Assembly: GCA_963920765.1 (NCBI GenBank)
Contig: OY987244.1
Location: forward strand, 31,786,358 to 31,850,357
DNA: 64,000 bases
Direction of reading: 5' to 3'
Source of the DNA: Ulota crispa
Lineage: Eukaryota > Streptophyta > Bryopsida > Orthotrichales > Orthotrichaceae
Of this stretch, positions 48,378-59,683 are shown piece after piece (position 1 is the stretch's first letter; each line of letters opens with the position of its first letter). Under the pieces are notes generated by a model. The model was not told the origin of the DNA and did not search any database. It worked only from the letters and a program-made list of their open reading frames with translations. The translations under genes and the position numbers were made by a program.

Positions 48378-49130
48378 ATGTCTCGGCGATATGATAGTCG
48401 GACGACGATCTTCTCCCCCGAGGGGCGTCTCTATCAGGTCGAATACGCCATGGAGGCCATCAGCAACGCGGGTGCGGCAGTCGGAGTGTTGGCCAAGGAT
48501 GGCGTGGTTCTCGCAGCGGAGAAGCGCATCACCTCCAAGCTTCTGGCGACGTTGAAATCCACGGAGAAGATGTACAAGATCGACGACCATGTTGCTTGCG
48601 CTGTGGCAGGCATCATGGCAGACGCTAACATCCTCATCAACACTGCCAGGTTGGCCGCGCAGCGCTACACGCTGGATTACCAGGAGCCGATGCCGGTGGA
48701 GCAGTTGGTGCAGTCGCTGTGCGACACCAAACAGGGGTACACTCAGTTCGGCGGTCTTCGTCCTTTCGGAGTGTCGTTCCTCTTCGCTGGATACGACAAG
48801 AACTTCGGATTTCAGTTGTACATGTCGGATCCGAGTGGGAACTACGGGGGCTGGAAGGCGGGCGCCATTGGAGCTAACAACCAGGCGGCTCAGTCCATGC
48901 TGAAGCAGGACTACAAGGACGACATGACGAGGGAGCAAGCGGTGCAATTGGCTCTCAAGGTGTTGAGCAAGACCATGGACAGCACCTCCTTGTCGGCCGA
49001 GAAGCTGGAGCTCGCGGAGATCAGTTTAAGTCCGGAGGGCGTGTTCCAATACCAGGTTTGCAGTCCCGAGAACCTCAACAAGCTGCTGTTGAAGCACGGG
49101 ATCACTCAAGCAGCGGAGGAAAGCAATTAG
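48378..49130 (+). CDS. PAC1: 20S proteasome subunit alpha type-4
   Basis: A single uninterrupted frame of 250 codons starting [20 protein letters not shown]. The N-terminal [20 protein letters not shown] is the proteasome alpha-type signature. Conserved stretches follow through [62 protein letters not shown] and the C-terminal helix. The length is normal for alpha-4 (alpha3 in yeast naming). The subunit forms part of the outer ring of the 20S core, which gates substrate entry in cytosol and nucleus. The frame is open upstream to 48216, but the family start is at MSRRYD, so I chose ATG 48378. Codon use is strongly G/C-ending, unlike the neighbouring DNA. The gene has no intron; whether this is ancestral or a retrocopy cannot be told here. 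The intact frame suggests it works. Confidence 0.97.
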   Translation: MSRRYDSRTTIFSPEGRLYQVEYAMEAISNAGAAVGVLAKDGVVLAAEKRITSKLLATLKSTEKMYKIDDHVACAVAGIMADANILINTARLAAQRYTLDYQEPMPVEQLVQSLCDTKQGYTQFGGLRPFGVSFLFAGYDKNFGFQLYMSDPSGNYGGWKAGAIGANNQAAQSMLKQDYKDDMTREQAVQLALKVLSKTMDSTSLSAEKLELAEISLSPEGVFQYQVCSPENLNKLLLKHGITQAAEESN

Positions 49131-49363
49131 GTCAAATGGTGCTTCGGCTCCACATGCGAGTAGTATTGTGAAATTGTAAGAACGCTCATCCTATGAATAC
49201 ATTAGGGCACAGTCATTAGGGTTTTCATTTCGTGATTACGGACAATACATCTTTGAATTCGGTATGTGGATTTGTTGCGGCACAGAAAATGTACGCGTCT
49301 TGTATTGCTGTCCACCGCTTTCGAGAATCAATCACCATTGCTGTCCATTATGTTTTATAAATT
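49131..49363 (+). other. 3' flank of PAC1
   Basis: Presumed 3' untranslated region; AATACATT and similar AT-rich signals near 49195 could serve polyadenylation. Confidence 0.35.
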
Positions 49364-49680
49364 TGTCTTTTACGACAATCGTACTTACTAAAGTATGTAG
49401 TGGGCCAAAATCCTCGTTTTTTTGATAGCGCATTGGCAGCTCGTGAAGACGGTTGTGAAAAAGCTCTTCGATTTTATGCGCTTAAGTCATTCTGGTGTTC
49501 AGGTGCCTTTACTCCTCCTCCTATTTAGAGAGTAACCCGACATCAGCTCCCTCGTGCCTGTCGTTTGGATCAGGTGGATGAGGTTTTTAGTTTTGTTTAT
49601 GACCATATTGATTATACGTCAATTGCTAAGACTAAACAATTACTTAGACATGTGATTAGCGAAGACATGTTTTCTATCTG
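49364..49680 (+). pseudogene. decayed coding stretch, unknown
   Basis: One frame stays open for 54 codons, hits TAG (49526-49528), stays open for 50 more and hits TGA (49679-49681). The peptide looks protein-like (YVVGQNPRFFDSALAARE..., then RLDQVDEVFSFVYDHIDYTS). I do not recognise the family. Confidence 0.3.
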
Positions 49681-49681
49681 A

Positions 49682-51303
49682 GCTCATGTCATCAGTTGCG
49701 CTGCTCGGATATAGCCTGCGATACTGTTGTGAAGTCAATTCGAAATTTTACAAAGAACTCAGAATGCTGATCCTCCGTATCTCTCAGGTTTTCGCCTTAT
49801 TCGTGAAACAGTCCTAAATGACAAAAGGCTCAAATCGGGTCTCTCTTTTATTATTTTGAGTGGGTGAACTGGAGACTGTCTTTTGTTCAGGCTTATTTAT
49901 ATTTTGACCATCACATAGTTGTAATGTTCTTAGGTGATGCAAAAAATTGGGCCCATCGGAACTCTAGATTTCTCACAATATGATCAAATGAATTGGTCAG
50001 TTCCAAGTCTTGAATCGTTGGTCCTTAAGGGATTAATGCCATTGGAGAGGGTTCAGTGTGGTTGTATGAAGGAAACCAAAGTTGATTTTTGACTAGTCTG
50101 CCTTAATGCAATCTCTTCAATGTCTCGAAGACTATGAAAGACGGGCCACTTCAAGTCCGGCATTGAGCCTTTCTGATGCTGAAAATTCATAGTTTCAGTT
50201 GCTGGAACATACCGTGAAGAAACATCTGATCGCTCTTGTCTCTCTTCGAATCATTACCAACTACAATGGCGTTGTGCATCCGTCTGCAGGATTGCTCCTC
50301 CCAAAGAACTGAAGCAGGTGTGGCAATTGATGACCTAGTTAGGGTTTTCAGTGTTGTTTCTGATTAGTGCAACCATTCGTCTATGATATGTATTGCTGAA
50401 CGCATCTTGGTCTTAGGGTATCGCCGTGGTTGCTTCTTGTCAGCTAAGTGGAGCAATTCCTAAAAGATTGTTACAGGAATGCCTGTTACGTCACTTTCAC
50501 CATGAGTAGTATCATCGTGACCACTGACACCTGAAACCCTAACGGTCCAAGGAGCCCAAATTGGGCCTCTTGTTTTTTAAGCTCTGTCCAGTAGGTCAAA
50601 TTGGTCCCTCCTTTCTTTCAATTTTGTTTGTTTTTAGCCAACCCTCACTTCTGTACGTGATATAGTAGTTGGGCCCATCTGAAGTATGCTTTTCAGATTA
50701 TGATGAAGTCATGAATCCTGGATAGTCTAGAGATTGTTGAACATGAAATTTCGCTGCGATAGGTTCAATACAATTCTAGGAGGTAATCCATGTATGCTAT
50801 TCAGCATGCCCAAACGTGGCTAATTTTAGCAAAGTGTGAATACCAGCGTGTTTAAATTTGAGTTTTGAGCATATTTAGCAGAGTTTTAGCCTCTCGAGTC
50901 AATTATGAAAATACATTTGAGATCACCGGTGCCTACGTAGCGACTTCGTAACGACAGACGCCTCTGTTCATTATGCTTGTCATTTCATGTGTCGAGTATC
51001 CTCTGCGGTTCCCTCGTTGTCCTAAACCCGTAGAAGTAGGTATTCTACTCCAGAAAGCTTCCAACCAAGTGTACTAACTTCTAAAACAATCTTTTTTTGA
51101 ATTCAGAAATGCAGGTTCTTTTTCTTCTTCTTTCTGTTGCTTTATGTCCCTGTCTTGAAGTTTTGAAATGATTAATTTCAAGCCCAGAAAACTACAGGAG
51201 CAGTCGGTCTTGGCCATTTAGGCATTTCTACGTCAATGGATGTGGTTCTCGAATATAGAACATTTACACCTGGACCACATTCTAGTAGACAACATGTCAT
51301 GCT
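49682..51303. other. no supported gene
   Basis: At about 50534, CCCTAACGGTCCAAGGAGCC with a GCCCAAATTGGGC hairpin resembles a TTAA-element end whose TTAA is lost; a possible partner is TTGGCCATTTAGG near 51210. This pair is weak. Otherwise only short ORFs. Confidence 0.35.
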
Positions 51304-51314
51304 TTAACCCTTAA

Positions 51315-52067
51315 CCCCGAAACGTCAAGGCGGCTCTGAAAAAAGATTCTGTATTACGGCAAAAAGTCGTTTTTCATCTGATTTTTTTTTTTTTCAGAAG
51401 TGACCATAAACACATGGTCCATCATGGAAGGCAAAGAATTATCTCATTTGTTGCATTCATATTTTTAGGCAACCTAAATTATGCTAAGATTCAAAAATAT
51501 GGTGTTAGGTCCCAAATTGTCTTTCTTGCAATTTTCATGGGGGCACCATCACTGTTGCCTCCTGCAACTTTAAGGAAATTATATTATAATTTCTGAATAA
51601 TGTTGACTCTTGCAACTTTAAGAAATTATATTATAATTTTTGGATAGTGAGATGAACAGTGCAGACTATTGTAGCTGGGCTGGTCATGGTGACCAGCCCA
51701 ACGTTTAAGGGTTAAAGGACGGATGGGTCACTGTGGCCTGCCTTGCCTGTAGCAATCTATAGTGTTTTTGCACATGGGCACTAGTAGTATTGCTTCAGAA
51801 AGTTGGAAAAGTCAACAGTGCAAAGTGATCTTGTGAAAATTGCAATAAGGGCAGCTTGGGACCTAACATAGTGACTTTGAATTTTCTCACCACTTGGGAT
51901 GCCTAAAAATATGAGTGTATTTGATGATTTTTTTTTGCCTTCCGTGATGCACTACATGTTTATGATCACTTTTGGAAAAAAATCAGATGAAAAGCAATTT
52001 TTCCCTAGGCTACAGAATCTTTTTTTAGAGCCAAAGGACGATTTTCGTCCTTTTGGACGTTTAGGGG
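51315..52067. mobile_element. TTAA element, family H, long inverted repeats
   Basis: TTAA at 51311-51314 and 52068-52071. Left end CCCCGAAACGTCAAGG, right end in reverse complement CCCCTAAACGTCCAAAAGG. The arms extend about 220 bp (e.g. GTTAGGTCCCAA / TTGGGACCTAAC; CATCATGGAAGGCA / TGCCTTCCGTGATG). An AAAGGACGATTTTCGTCCTTTT hairpin is inside the right end. The centre holds a GGGCTGGTCA-TGG-TGACCAGCCC palindrome (51677-51699) next to AACGTTTAAGGG-TTAA (51700-51715), itself an end of the same type. The element may be a composite. Confidence 0.7.
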
Positions 52068-52071
52068 TTAA

Positions 52072-52283
52072 CCCTTGAAGGGCCCTTGGGCTCTGGAGAT
52101 ACAGTACCAAGTATGGTCGCAACCAATATTCAAAAGTTTGAAGTAGCTGGAAATTAAGTGTTACAACCATACATATTGAAGGATTGTATGATGGTGGATG
52201 CATAAAAGAAATTGGAAAGCCCTCATAGCAGCTCAAATACATCTGTACATACGGCCGCAAAGGGCTTTTGGACCATTTAGGGA
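52072..52283. mobile_element. TTAA element, family E copy 2
   Basis: Shares its left TTAA (52068-52071) with the preceding element; right TTAA at 52284-52287. Left end CCCTTGAAGGGCCCTTGGGC, right end in reverse complement TCCCTAAATGGTCCAAAAG. 212 bp, co-linear with 42002-42225. Confidence 0.75.
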
Positions 52284-52287
52284 TTAA

Positions 52288-53354
52288 ACCATTTATTGTT
52301 TGTTATTTATTATTTATTTATTTTTGCTGTTGTTATGAATTTGAAAGGACAATATAGCTAGCTTTGATACATCTTTGCATTTGTGAATAACCGGTGTTAT
52401 ACTGTAAGAATTATTCTAGATCTTGTCCCCCCCCTTCATTGTTTGACTGTGAAAACACTGCAGCTGTTGATGGCATGTTTCCGAATTAAGTTTACACCAT
52501 GAGTTGTTGAAATAAACAAACTTTCACTATGCTTGGTGACTTCAAATGTCTGCTGTTTTTTCCATGCTGTCTTTTCCGTCCCAAAGCAACCTTGTGCCCT
52601 ACACTAGGATTCAGATTTGGACACCCAAATGGTGGTAGTACTAGAACGATGTGGGCTTCTTGTACCGTAAGTTTTAAAGGGGCCATCGTTTCTTGGCTTT
52701 AGACGTTGCCTTCATTGTATCTTACACATGGTTACCAATATCATTCTACTCCTCATACTGGGGAGTTCCATTTGTCAAAGTTGTTTTCTGACATTCTCCT
52801 AAATGGTCAATTTTTTTCCTTGTGTGTTCTCTTTACAAGGGTTTTTTTTCTTTTGTTGAGGTATTTAACATACCATACTTCTAAAAGCAAGGCCTTGGAA
52901 TATCCATCTCCAAGTTGATTGTCACAAATACATTGTTGTCCTTTGATGTTAAACTCTTAGGGCATGTTGATTATCCACATGAACTTGTTGTCCAAAAAAA
53001 AGTTCTATCCAAGCAAAAAAAATCCTATAATCTAATTTGACTCTCAAAAAATGTTTATTAGTCACTTGTAAGATATATTTTACAAAACACACATTGTATT
53101 CTTAGGAATGGAGATTTTTCAATGACAAAAAAAAAAAACTCAATGCAAAAGTCCAAATTTTGATTTAAAAGACACAGGCTAAGATGCTCAATAGAAAAGA
53201 TGCCACCTTCGGCCGTTTAAACTTTTGATGATTAATGATAAATATATATGCCTCAAAAGCTAACATAATAGTATATGAGCTCCAACAATTGAATTCTATC
53301 TTTGATTTGGGCACTTTGGGATTAGAGTGGTACATGTCTATTTCATCCTAACCT
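52288..53354. other. no supported gene
   Basis: AT-rich, with short ORFs and a TTTATTTA run near 52300. Confidence 0.4.
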
Positions 53355-54067
53355 TTAACCCCTGAACGTCCTACCGGCCCACTGTGGCCAGAAAAGGGGT
53401 TTTTTTGCGTATTTGTACTTGTTCCAATGGGCGGTTTTAATTAAGATTCAAGGGTTTGTGTACTAGCACTGCCCTCGGCTATTTGCAACATTCGATACTA
53501 TTTGCAAACCAGTGTAGCGTATTTCAGAGGCTGTTATATGGTTTTAGGTCTACGACGTATGTATTTTCCACTTCCCTGGTATGCCCAAAGGATGGTTGTT
53601 TTGACGTGTCCATGAGCATTCCTAGGTGGCAGTGGGTTCGGTTTTATGGCGGGAGTGCTAGCGAGTTCCTGCATTCCAAGGTGGCAGCGGATGCGATTTT
53701 CTTGGAGGGAGCGCCTACAAGTTGCCGATCAGCAAAGACGGGGATCGCAGTGGAGTGGGGGCGTTTCCTCTTTCTGTGTTTATGATTTACAAATCGAGGA
53801 GCAGGCTGAAGGCAGAGTGGTCATTACGTTCTTCAAGGCGCACACTGCTAGAGGTAGATAGGATTTTGCTGCCTGTTTTGCTGTTGACGATTTAGAATTC
53901 AAGGTGAGGGCTATGGGTGCAGTGCTAATAATGTTCTTGAAGGCAAGGACTGCTACATGCAATTAGGGTTTGGCGGCTTGGACAGCAACATGGATTATTT
54001 TGGCAGTAGAAGGTTTAGATTCAGGGATAGATTTTGGCGCTTGTGATTTTCGATTTCTACGGGTTTT

Positions 54068-55057
54068 ATGGTCAATGCTGATCTTGTCATGACTTTGTTG
54101 GAAGCGCCAACGCCATTGAGAGGGTTAGAAGCATTCGCAACAATCCTGCAAACGTGGGCTCTTGACCACGGTGCCACATTCTTGCAGTGCAAATTTATCA
54201 TTGGATTGATCACACCTAAGTGGTTGTGTAAGCAAGCGCTCCCACCTTGCACCTCTCGTTCAATGGGAACAACAGACCCTGAGTGGCATTGGTTCTTGTT
54301 TTGTAGACACATTCAAAGCATTCTTAGGTGGAAGGAGCGGTTTGAGGAGGGTGACCCCCGCGGATTTAGTGACAAGGTGAATTTTTTGATTCAAGAAAGG
54401 TTTTTCCCAAATTCTTGAGAATCTCAAAATGGGTTGGATGCGGGAGGAGGCTCGAGATGCGGCGCGCATTTGACAGTTGGTGAATTCTCCGAGCTCTCAA
54501 CTACCGCTTTGGAGGAGAGTGCTTGTGGGTGCAAAATAGGGAGACCCAACTGCAATGCATGTTGCTGCCCCCTCCACTGCAATGAATCCGCTACTAGTGA
54601 CCTCATACCACAACAATGTAACCACAACAATGTAAGTCAAGCGCAGATGGAGATGGTGACATCGATGCCAGGTTTCATGGGAGGGTCTCAAGAAGAGGAC
54701 CAAGGATTGGCAGTGATGGGAACTTTGTCGTGGCATGGAAGCCAAGACGAGTTTTACCAGCAACCTTCGGGAATACCAATTCCGCGTCTCAATATGGACG
54801 ATCATCATCAAATTCAATTTGGAAGTGTCTATGGAGCCCACGTATTGATGGCAAACGGGGAAGGAATTGCCTTGGAAAGAACTGACGGGGCACCGTGCGG
54901 AGGGGCGGTGGGACAAGGTGGAGGGAAAAAATGTTCGTGTGGCAAGGGTCCACTTCGCGAGAGAGGTTCAGACGTTCCAAATCATGCTGTTGCTGGAGAG
55001 TTAGGTTCTACATCCGGGCATGTTTCAAGAGGGCAAAACAAAAGAGGGCAAGGGTAG
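54068..55057 (+). pseudogene. hypothetical reading frame with one internal stop
   Basis: One frame runs from ATG 54068, meets TGA at 54416-54418, and continues open to 55057. The first part contains LEAPTPLRGLEAFATILQTW and DPEWHWFLFCRHIQS; the second has a cysteine-rich patch (CGCKIGRPNCNACCCPLHC) and a Gly-rich C-terminal end. Not recognised. It lies inside the candidate piggyBac-like element, upstream of the transposase relic, and may be a decayed accessory or captured host gene. Confidence 0.35.
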
Positions 55058-55527
55058 CGTGGAGGTCATAGTAGCACATGCGATCGACAGAATTCAAAAT
55101 AGACGGGAGGTTCAGGCATGGGCACTTTGCTGCCGGTGAGAGTCGCACCGCCAAGGTGGATCCCGCTGGGAATTGCGGTTTTTCAAAGGAGTCCAATTCT
55201 TCCACTTTCAAAGATTGCAAGCTAGATTCCCCTCAGGCAAGTTACTCACCCTCCTCTTGGACTCCTGTGGACCTTATTATGGTGTTCAAATAAATTTTTG
55301 TTCATGCTTTACTTCTCATTATCAATGCAATTCTTGTAATTCATAAAAACTTTCTTCAAACTTCTTGCATCTTTAGAGTTTGAGAGTCACACTCTACTTC
55401 ACAGCTTCTCATTCTAGCGTGTCTAGATTCCACGACCCAAGCTCCACTTGCTAAATTTCCATGGGCTGGATGTTGACGTCCATCTATATTCATCGAGCTG
55501 ACAATACAACGGCCCAATAATTATCGC

Positions 55528-56133
55528 ATGGGAGATATGGTCTGCAACAAAGTGAAACCCACTTACGTGCTGGGGACTAGTACAATCCTCTTGCTCTGGT
55601 ATTCATTTGTGATCTTGTTCTGCAAACTCCCAGCCCCAACGGCAGCGACTGCAATCAAGAACCCCATCCTCAAAGATGTTGTTTATGTTACAGCTACAGA
55701 TGTTCCAGTCAAGGCCATTGAAGCCTTTTCCACACCACCGAGGTCACAAACAAGCTTCAATTCTATTCACTATGATTCCATGCTTCCAGTCAGAACGACT
55801 ACTTCTAGAGTCTGCCGCTATTCATTGGAGGATTTCAGGCTGGGGCTCCCTTTCTCCGGAACACTTGCACGTTTGAACAGAGGTGCATATCAAGCTTGGT
55901 CTTACAACTATGGTAATGAGTTCTGCCCCTTTATCAAGGAGGCTGCGGCTTTCGCTAAGAGGTCGACTAAGGAAGGACAATGCGTGCAAGCCCTATTTGC
56001 AGGTAACGAACATCAGCGAGCGGATCCACATTCTTGGGAGACAAATGTCCACATCCATGTTCAATTGCACTCTCTTGGGAATCACTCCACAATGTCATCG
56101 GACCTCACGCATTTAAGAGGGGAGGTAGTGTGA
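55528..56133 (+). CDS. hypothetical protein with N-terminal hydrophobic segment
   Basis: 201-codon ORF. Residues about 13-33 are hydrophobic (TYVLGTSTILLLWYSFVILF), like a signal anchor. The rest has no motif I know. It ends with TGA six codons before the ORF leading into the piggyBac relic and is in the same frame, so it may be the 5' part of the same ancient transcript. Expression is unknown. Confidence 0.3.
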   Translation: MGDMVCNKVKPTYVLGTSTILLLWYSFVILFCKLPAPTAATAIKNPILKDVVYVTATDVPVKAIEAFSTPPRSQTSFNSIHYDSMLPVRTTTSRVCRYSLEDFRLGLPFSGTLARLNRGAYQAWSYNYGNEFCPFIKEAAAFAKRSTKEGQCVQALFAGNEHQRADPHSWETNVHIHVQLHSLGNHSTMSSDLTHLRGEVV

Positions 56134-56151
56134 CAATATTATCATCCAATT

Positions 56152-59100
56152 ATGCGCTTCCCCATGTTCACATTAGACTTCAGGGGGGCAATTGGAATTT
56201 GCAAGCAGCAAGTCAACAAGACGGAGATTGGTCCTTTTGACCAAGTTGTACCCACAATAAGGCAAATCTTGTATTTCAGAGAATGCTCGGTTGGCTTCGA
56301 CGCGGCCTTGAGTGACGACCCTCCTCTCACATCTCCGATTTTTCTATCACAATCTCTCTCTGATCCTAGTGACATTGACTAGCGCAGTGAGTACAAAGAT
56401 TACCAGGACAACAGCAGCGTCGATGTGCCATCTTCACCAGACGCATCTTTCTAAGAAATCCCCATGTCGGAGCTTGACTTGTGCAACGTCAATGAAGACC
56501 TGCAATATTGGTTATTCAATAATAAGTGGGTCGATGACCAATGGCAAGAGCTAGTTTTGTCGCTGCTTGGTGACTGTGATTTCTACGGACTTACCTCGAG
56601 AGCAACATGAAGACTCTGTCTCATTCCAGCGCCCTCAATCGACTACTTCGACAAGTTCTGGCCACGAGACATGTTAGCTCCTATCATATGAGAGACAAAC
56701 AAGTTAGTCGTCCTAAACTTAAATCCTTTACTCTAAATTGGGACATTATACTTGAAATTCTCAACTCCTGACCGTTTGCCAGCTTGGTGAAATTCCGGTA
56801 CATTGACTCTAATTGCATACAGCAGCATTAAGTTGGAAATTTATGGTTTTTGTCAATGTTCTAACTGGGGATGGATTGTCCACTTTGTAGGTACGCAAAG
56901 CAAGCATTGTACAAATATCCACACATTACCAACGGCCGTCGCAATTGGGTAGACATTGACAAATATGAGCTCCGGTGTTGGTTCAATGTCCTGATTTTGA
57001 TGGGCTTGAAAGCAGTTCCTCATCGATGCATGTACTAGGACATCAGATCTTTTTACAGCTGCTCAATCGTTACTGTTGCGATGAGTTGTCACTGGTTTGA
57101 GGCAATCGTGCGTTGCCTACATTTGGTCAACAACAACGAGGGAGTGCACAACAAGTCAAACCCACATTACAACAAGATTTCCAAGGTTTGAGGCGTCATT
57201 CAAAAGTTCACAAGGATTAGTCAATCATTGTACAACAATGAAGCCGTTCTCATAGTCGACGAGATCATGGTACCGTATAAGGGGCGATTTTGCAATATCC
57301 GGCAGTACATGAAGTCCAAATCTGTCAAGTTTGGAATCAAAATCTGGGCTTTAGCTTCTAGTCAATCCAAGTGCGACTAGAAACCCTTATTTTCAAAGCT
57401 ATTACTTTATTCTCCTTTGTTCTTAGTTTTTGATGAATTTCGTGTGCTGCAATTGAGAATATTCCTACTATTTAGAGTTGTTCTGGTGCTGTTTTACTTC
57501 AGTACTTGTATGTGGGTGCACACGAGAACATTGAACCCCTCTAGACGGACCTAAGCCTTATGAATTGAAGCGAAGACCAAGAATTTTTATAGTACCTGAC
57601 GTCGTCCACAAAAAATGACGTTGCCTGTTTTCATGCTTGTTTAAGCGGTTTGGCAGTGGATCGTCAATCACCAGACATGTATACCCGGAAAGCCTTTGAA
57701 GGCTGTTGATAGGAAAAAATAACGTCCTACTTCTAATCACGTGACTTCTGGCTGGCCGTTATTGGGTTGAAGTGAAGCCTTCAGTCTACTGAATGCAGAT
57801 GTTACAAGAAATGAATGTTGTGGACTATGATTGCATCCATTATACCTGATTGGTATTTGCTACCCTGACATGCATGAAGTTGTAAGAAGTTGATGTTTGC
57901 TGAAAATGACATCTTAGGTCTCACACGACCGATTGGGAAGAGCCCCTAACTAAGAAATTAGAGTATTGTCGTACTAGGATAAAATAACATTGATACATCA
58001 ACTGAAGTGTTGAAAAGTGAACCCTGAAAACCTAGGTTGCTGCTTATGTGTTGTTTCTTTGTCAAAGTATTCTCTGTTTTGTTGAAGTGTTTGGCGATAC
58101 CTAGTGCTTATAGTCTAAACCACCATGACGTGTTTTTGGATGGGTTCCCTCATTGGTAGTCGAGGTGAATTGTGAACTACCACAATGATGTCTACTGCTC
58201 TAGATAGTAGTAGAAAATGGACTAGTCATGCAATTTGTGGAAGTGTTGAACATTACTTGCTTTCATTTTTATGTTGTATGGTCTTCAAAGCCTTTTTGTC
58301 TTCTATCTTGCAATATCTAATATGTTGTTCCTTTGCATTTCCAAGTATGTGTCAAACATGAATGTGCACTTGGGCGCTGGCGGGGAGGTCGAGGTTGGTG
58401 CCTTGGTGGGGGAAGATGCTGTCCTCCAAACAGTTTGCGGCTTCAAAGATCGGGGCTACACTATTGTTACAGATTACTTCTTCACGAGCGTGAAGTTATT
58501 CATGAGACTTTTGGAGAGGGGGTTCTACGCAACTGAGACCGTGAAGAAGGGTTCTGAGATATTCTCTCCCTCTTTGGGTGGTTTTCCTAAGACAAACCTT
58601 CCATTGCGAGGGACTCTAATTACCAAGATGTACATGTCTAGATTGATCTCAGCAATTTGCTGGGTGGATTCCAGGCCCGTTTGGTTGCTCAGCATAGCGA
58701 CAAACCCCATTGAAGAAGGCACGATGGTGGGCCAATGGATCAAGAGCAACAGAATCAACTTCCCCACCAGTCCCATTTTGTTGCAATATCAGAAGAACAT
58801 GCGCAGAATCAACATGGTGGATCAATAGAGGGGTAACTACACCAGTCAGCTGCAGTCGCAAAAATGGTAGCACCGCGTATTCATGTTTGTATTAGATTCT
58901 TCTTATTTGAATGCGTATGTGTTGTACCGGGAGGATGCAAAGCAGGTGGGTTTACAGGTTTAGCCTTGGTTGGCATGGCATTACAAGCTTGGCATGGCTC
59001 TTGTTTGCCCACACTTGCAGGCAGGGGCAGTGAGAAGCTGACATTGTGCATTTAGTCGTCTTGGATTTCACCGGATTGAAGGGCATCCTTTGCACCGGCG

Positions 59101-59240
59101 GCTTTGCATCGTGTGCAAGCGCCGGACACGCCGCTTCTGTGGAGGTTGCAGCTGCACCTTCATGTGCAAAGGTACTTGCTATATCAAAGTCCACACACAG
59201 CCTAGCTTCCGTTTGGACACTTGTCGCTGTGTGTGACTTT
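56152..59240 (+). pseudogene. piggyBac-superfamily transposase, decayed
   Basis: Three blocks. Block 1 (56152 to about 56700) has a Ser/Asp-rich N-terminus and then IDYFDKFWPRDMLAPI with ETNK. Block 2 (about 56889-57378) starts RYAKQALYKYPHITNGRRNW and contains LILMGLKAVP and VDEIMVPYKGRFCNIRQYMK, the first catalytic Asp in the classic piggyBac box. Block 3 (about 58340-59240) has GYTIVTDYFFTSVKLFMRLL (second Asp), SRPVWLLSIATNP, MVDQ, RGNY, a LNAYVLY helix, and a C-terminal zinc ribbon CIVCKRRTRRFCGGCSCTFM followed by CKGTCY. This is the order of DDE_Tnp_1_7 plus the cysteine-rich C-terminus. Gaps between blocks look like introns or insertions (the second about 960 bp). Stops interrupt all blocks (e.g. 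TAG 58826-58828), and the third catalytic position reads Asn. The copy cannot be active. Confidence 0.85.
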
Positions 59241-59683
59241 GATTCACTTCTTCAGTTTTGCAAGCACTATGCATAGTACCTAGTGCAGAGGAGAGTACCA
59301 CGTATTGCAGCTCTTATTGGAGGGCGCACCTTATAGTTATTGGCATTTTTTATGTGACTTGTGTTGTAGACCTTTTTGGACCGCCCAACAGCTCTCAAAT
59401 TGTTTAGGGCGTGGATGTGATGCACGCAGTGTTTACGAACCACACGTTTTTTTGTAATACATGTCTTATTTTGCTCCATGAAGAAGTTATTTGATGTTTT
59501 GTCCTTGCTTCAGCAGAACTTTGTGTACACCTATAGTGGATTTAGTCAGAACAGCAAGGATGCACGATGGGGATGTTGTTGTAATGCATGCACCTCAGAA
59601 CTGAACCGTCCATGTTGTCTTGGGAATATGGGGACCCGGGAGCAATTGAGCGTCCACAAAGAGATGCCGCACTGTCTTCACCT

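Noticed and set aside
48318..48947. 209-codon minus ORF over PAC1
   Set aside because: Mirror ORF created by the G/C-biased codons of PAC1.
50534..51222. Additional TTAA-type element
   Set aside because: Left end resembles the family, but neither side has TTAA and the right end is poor.
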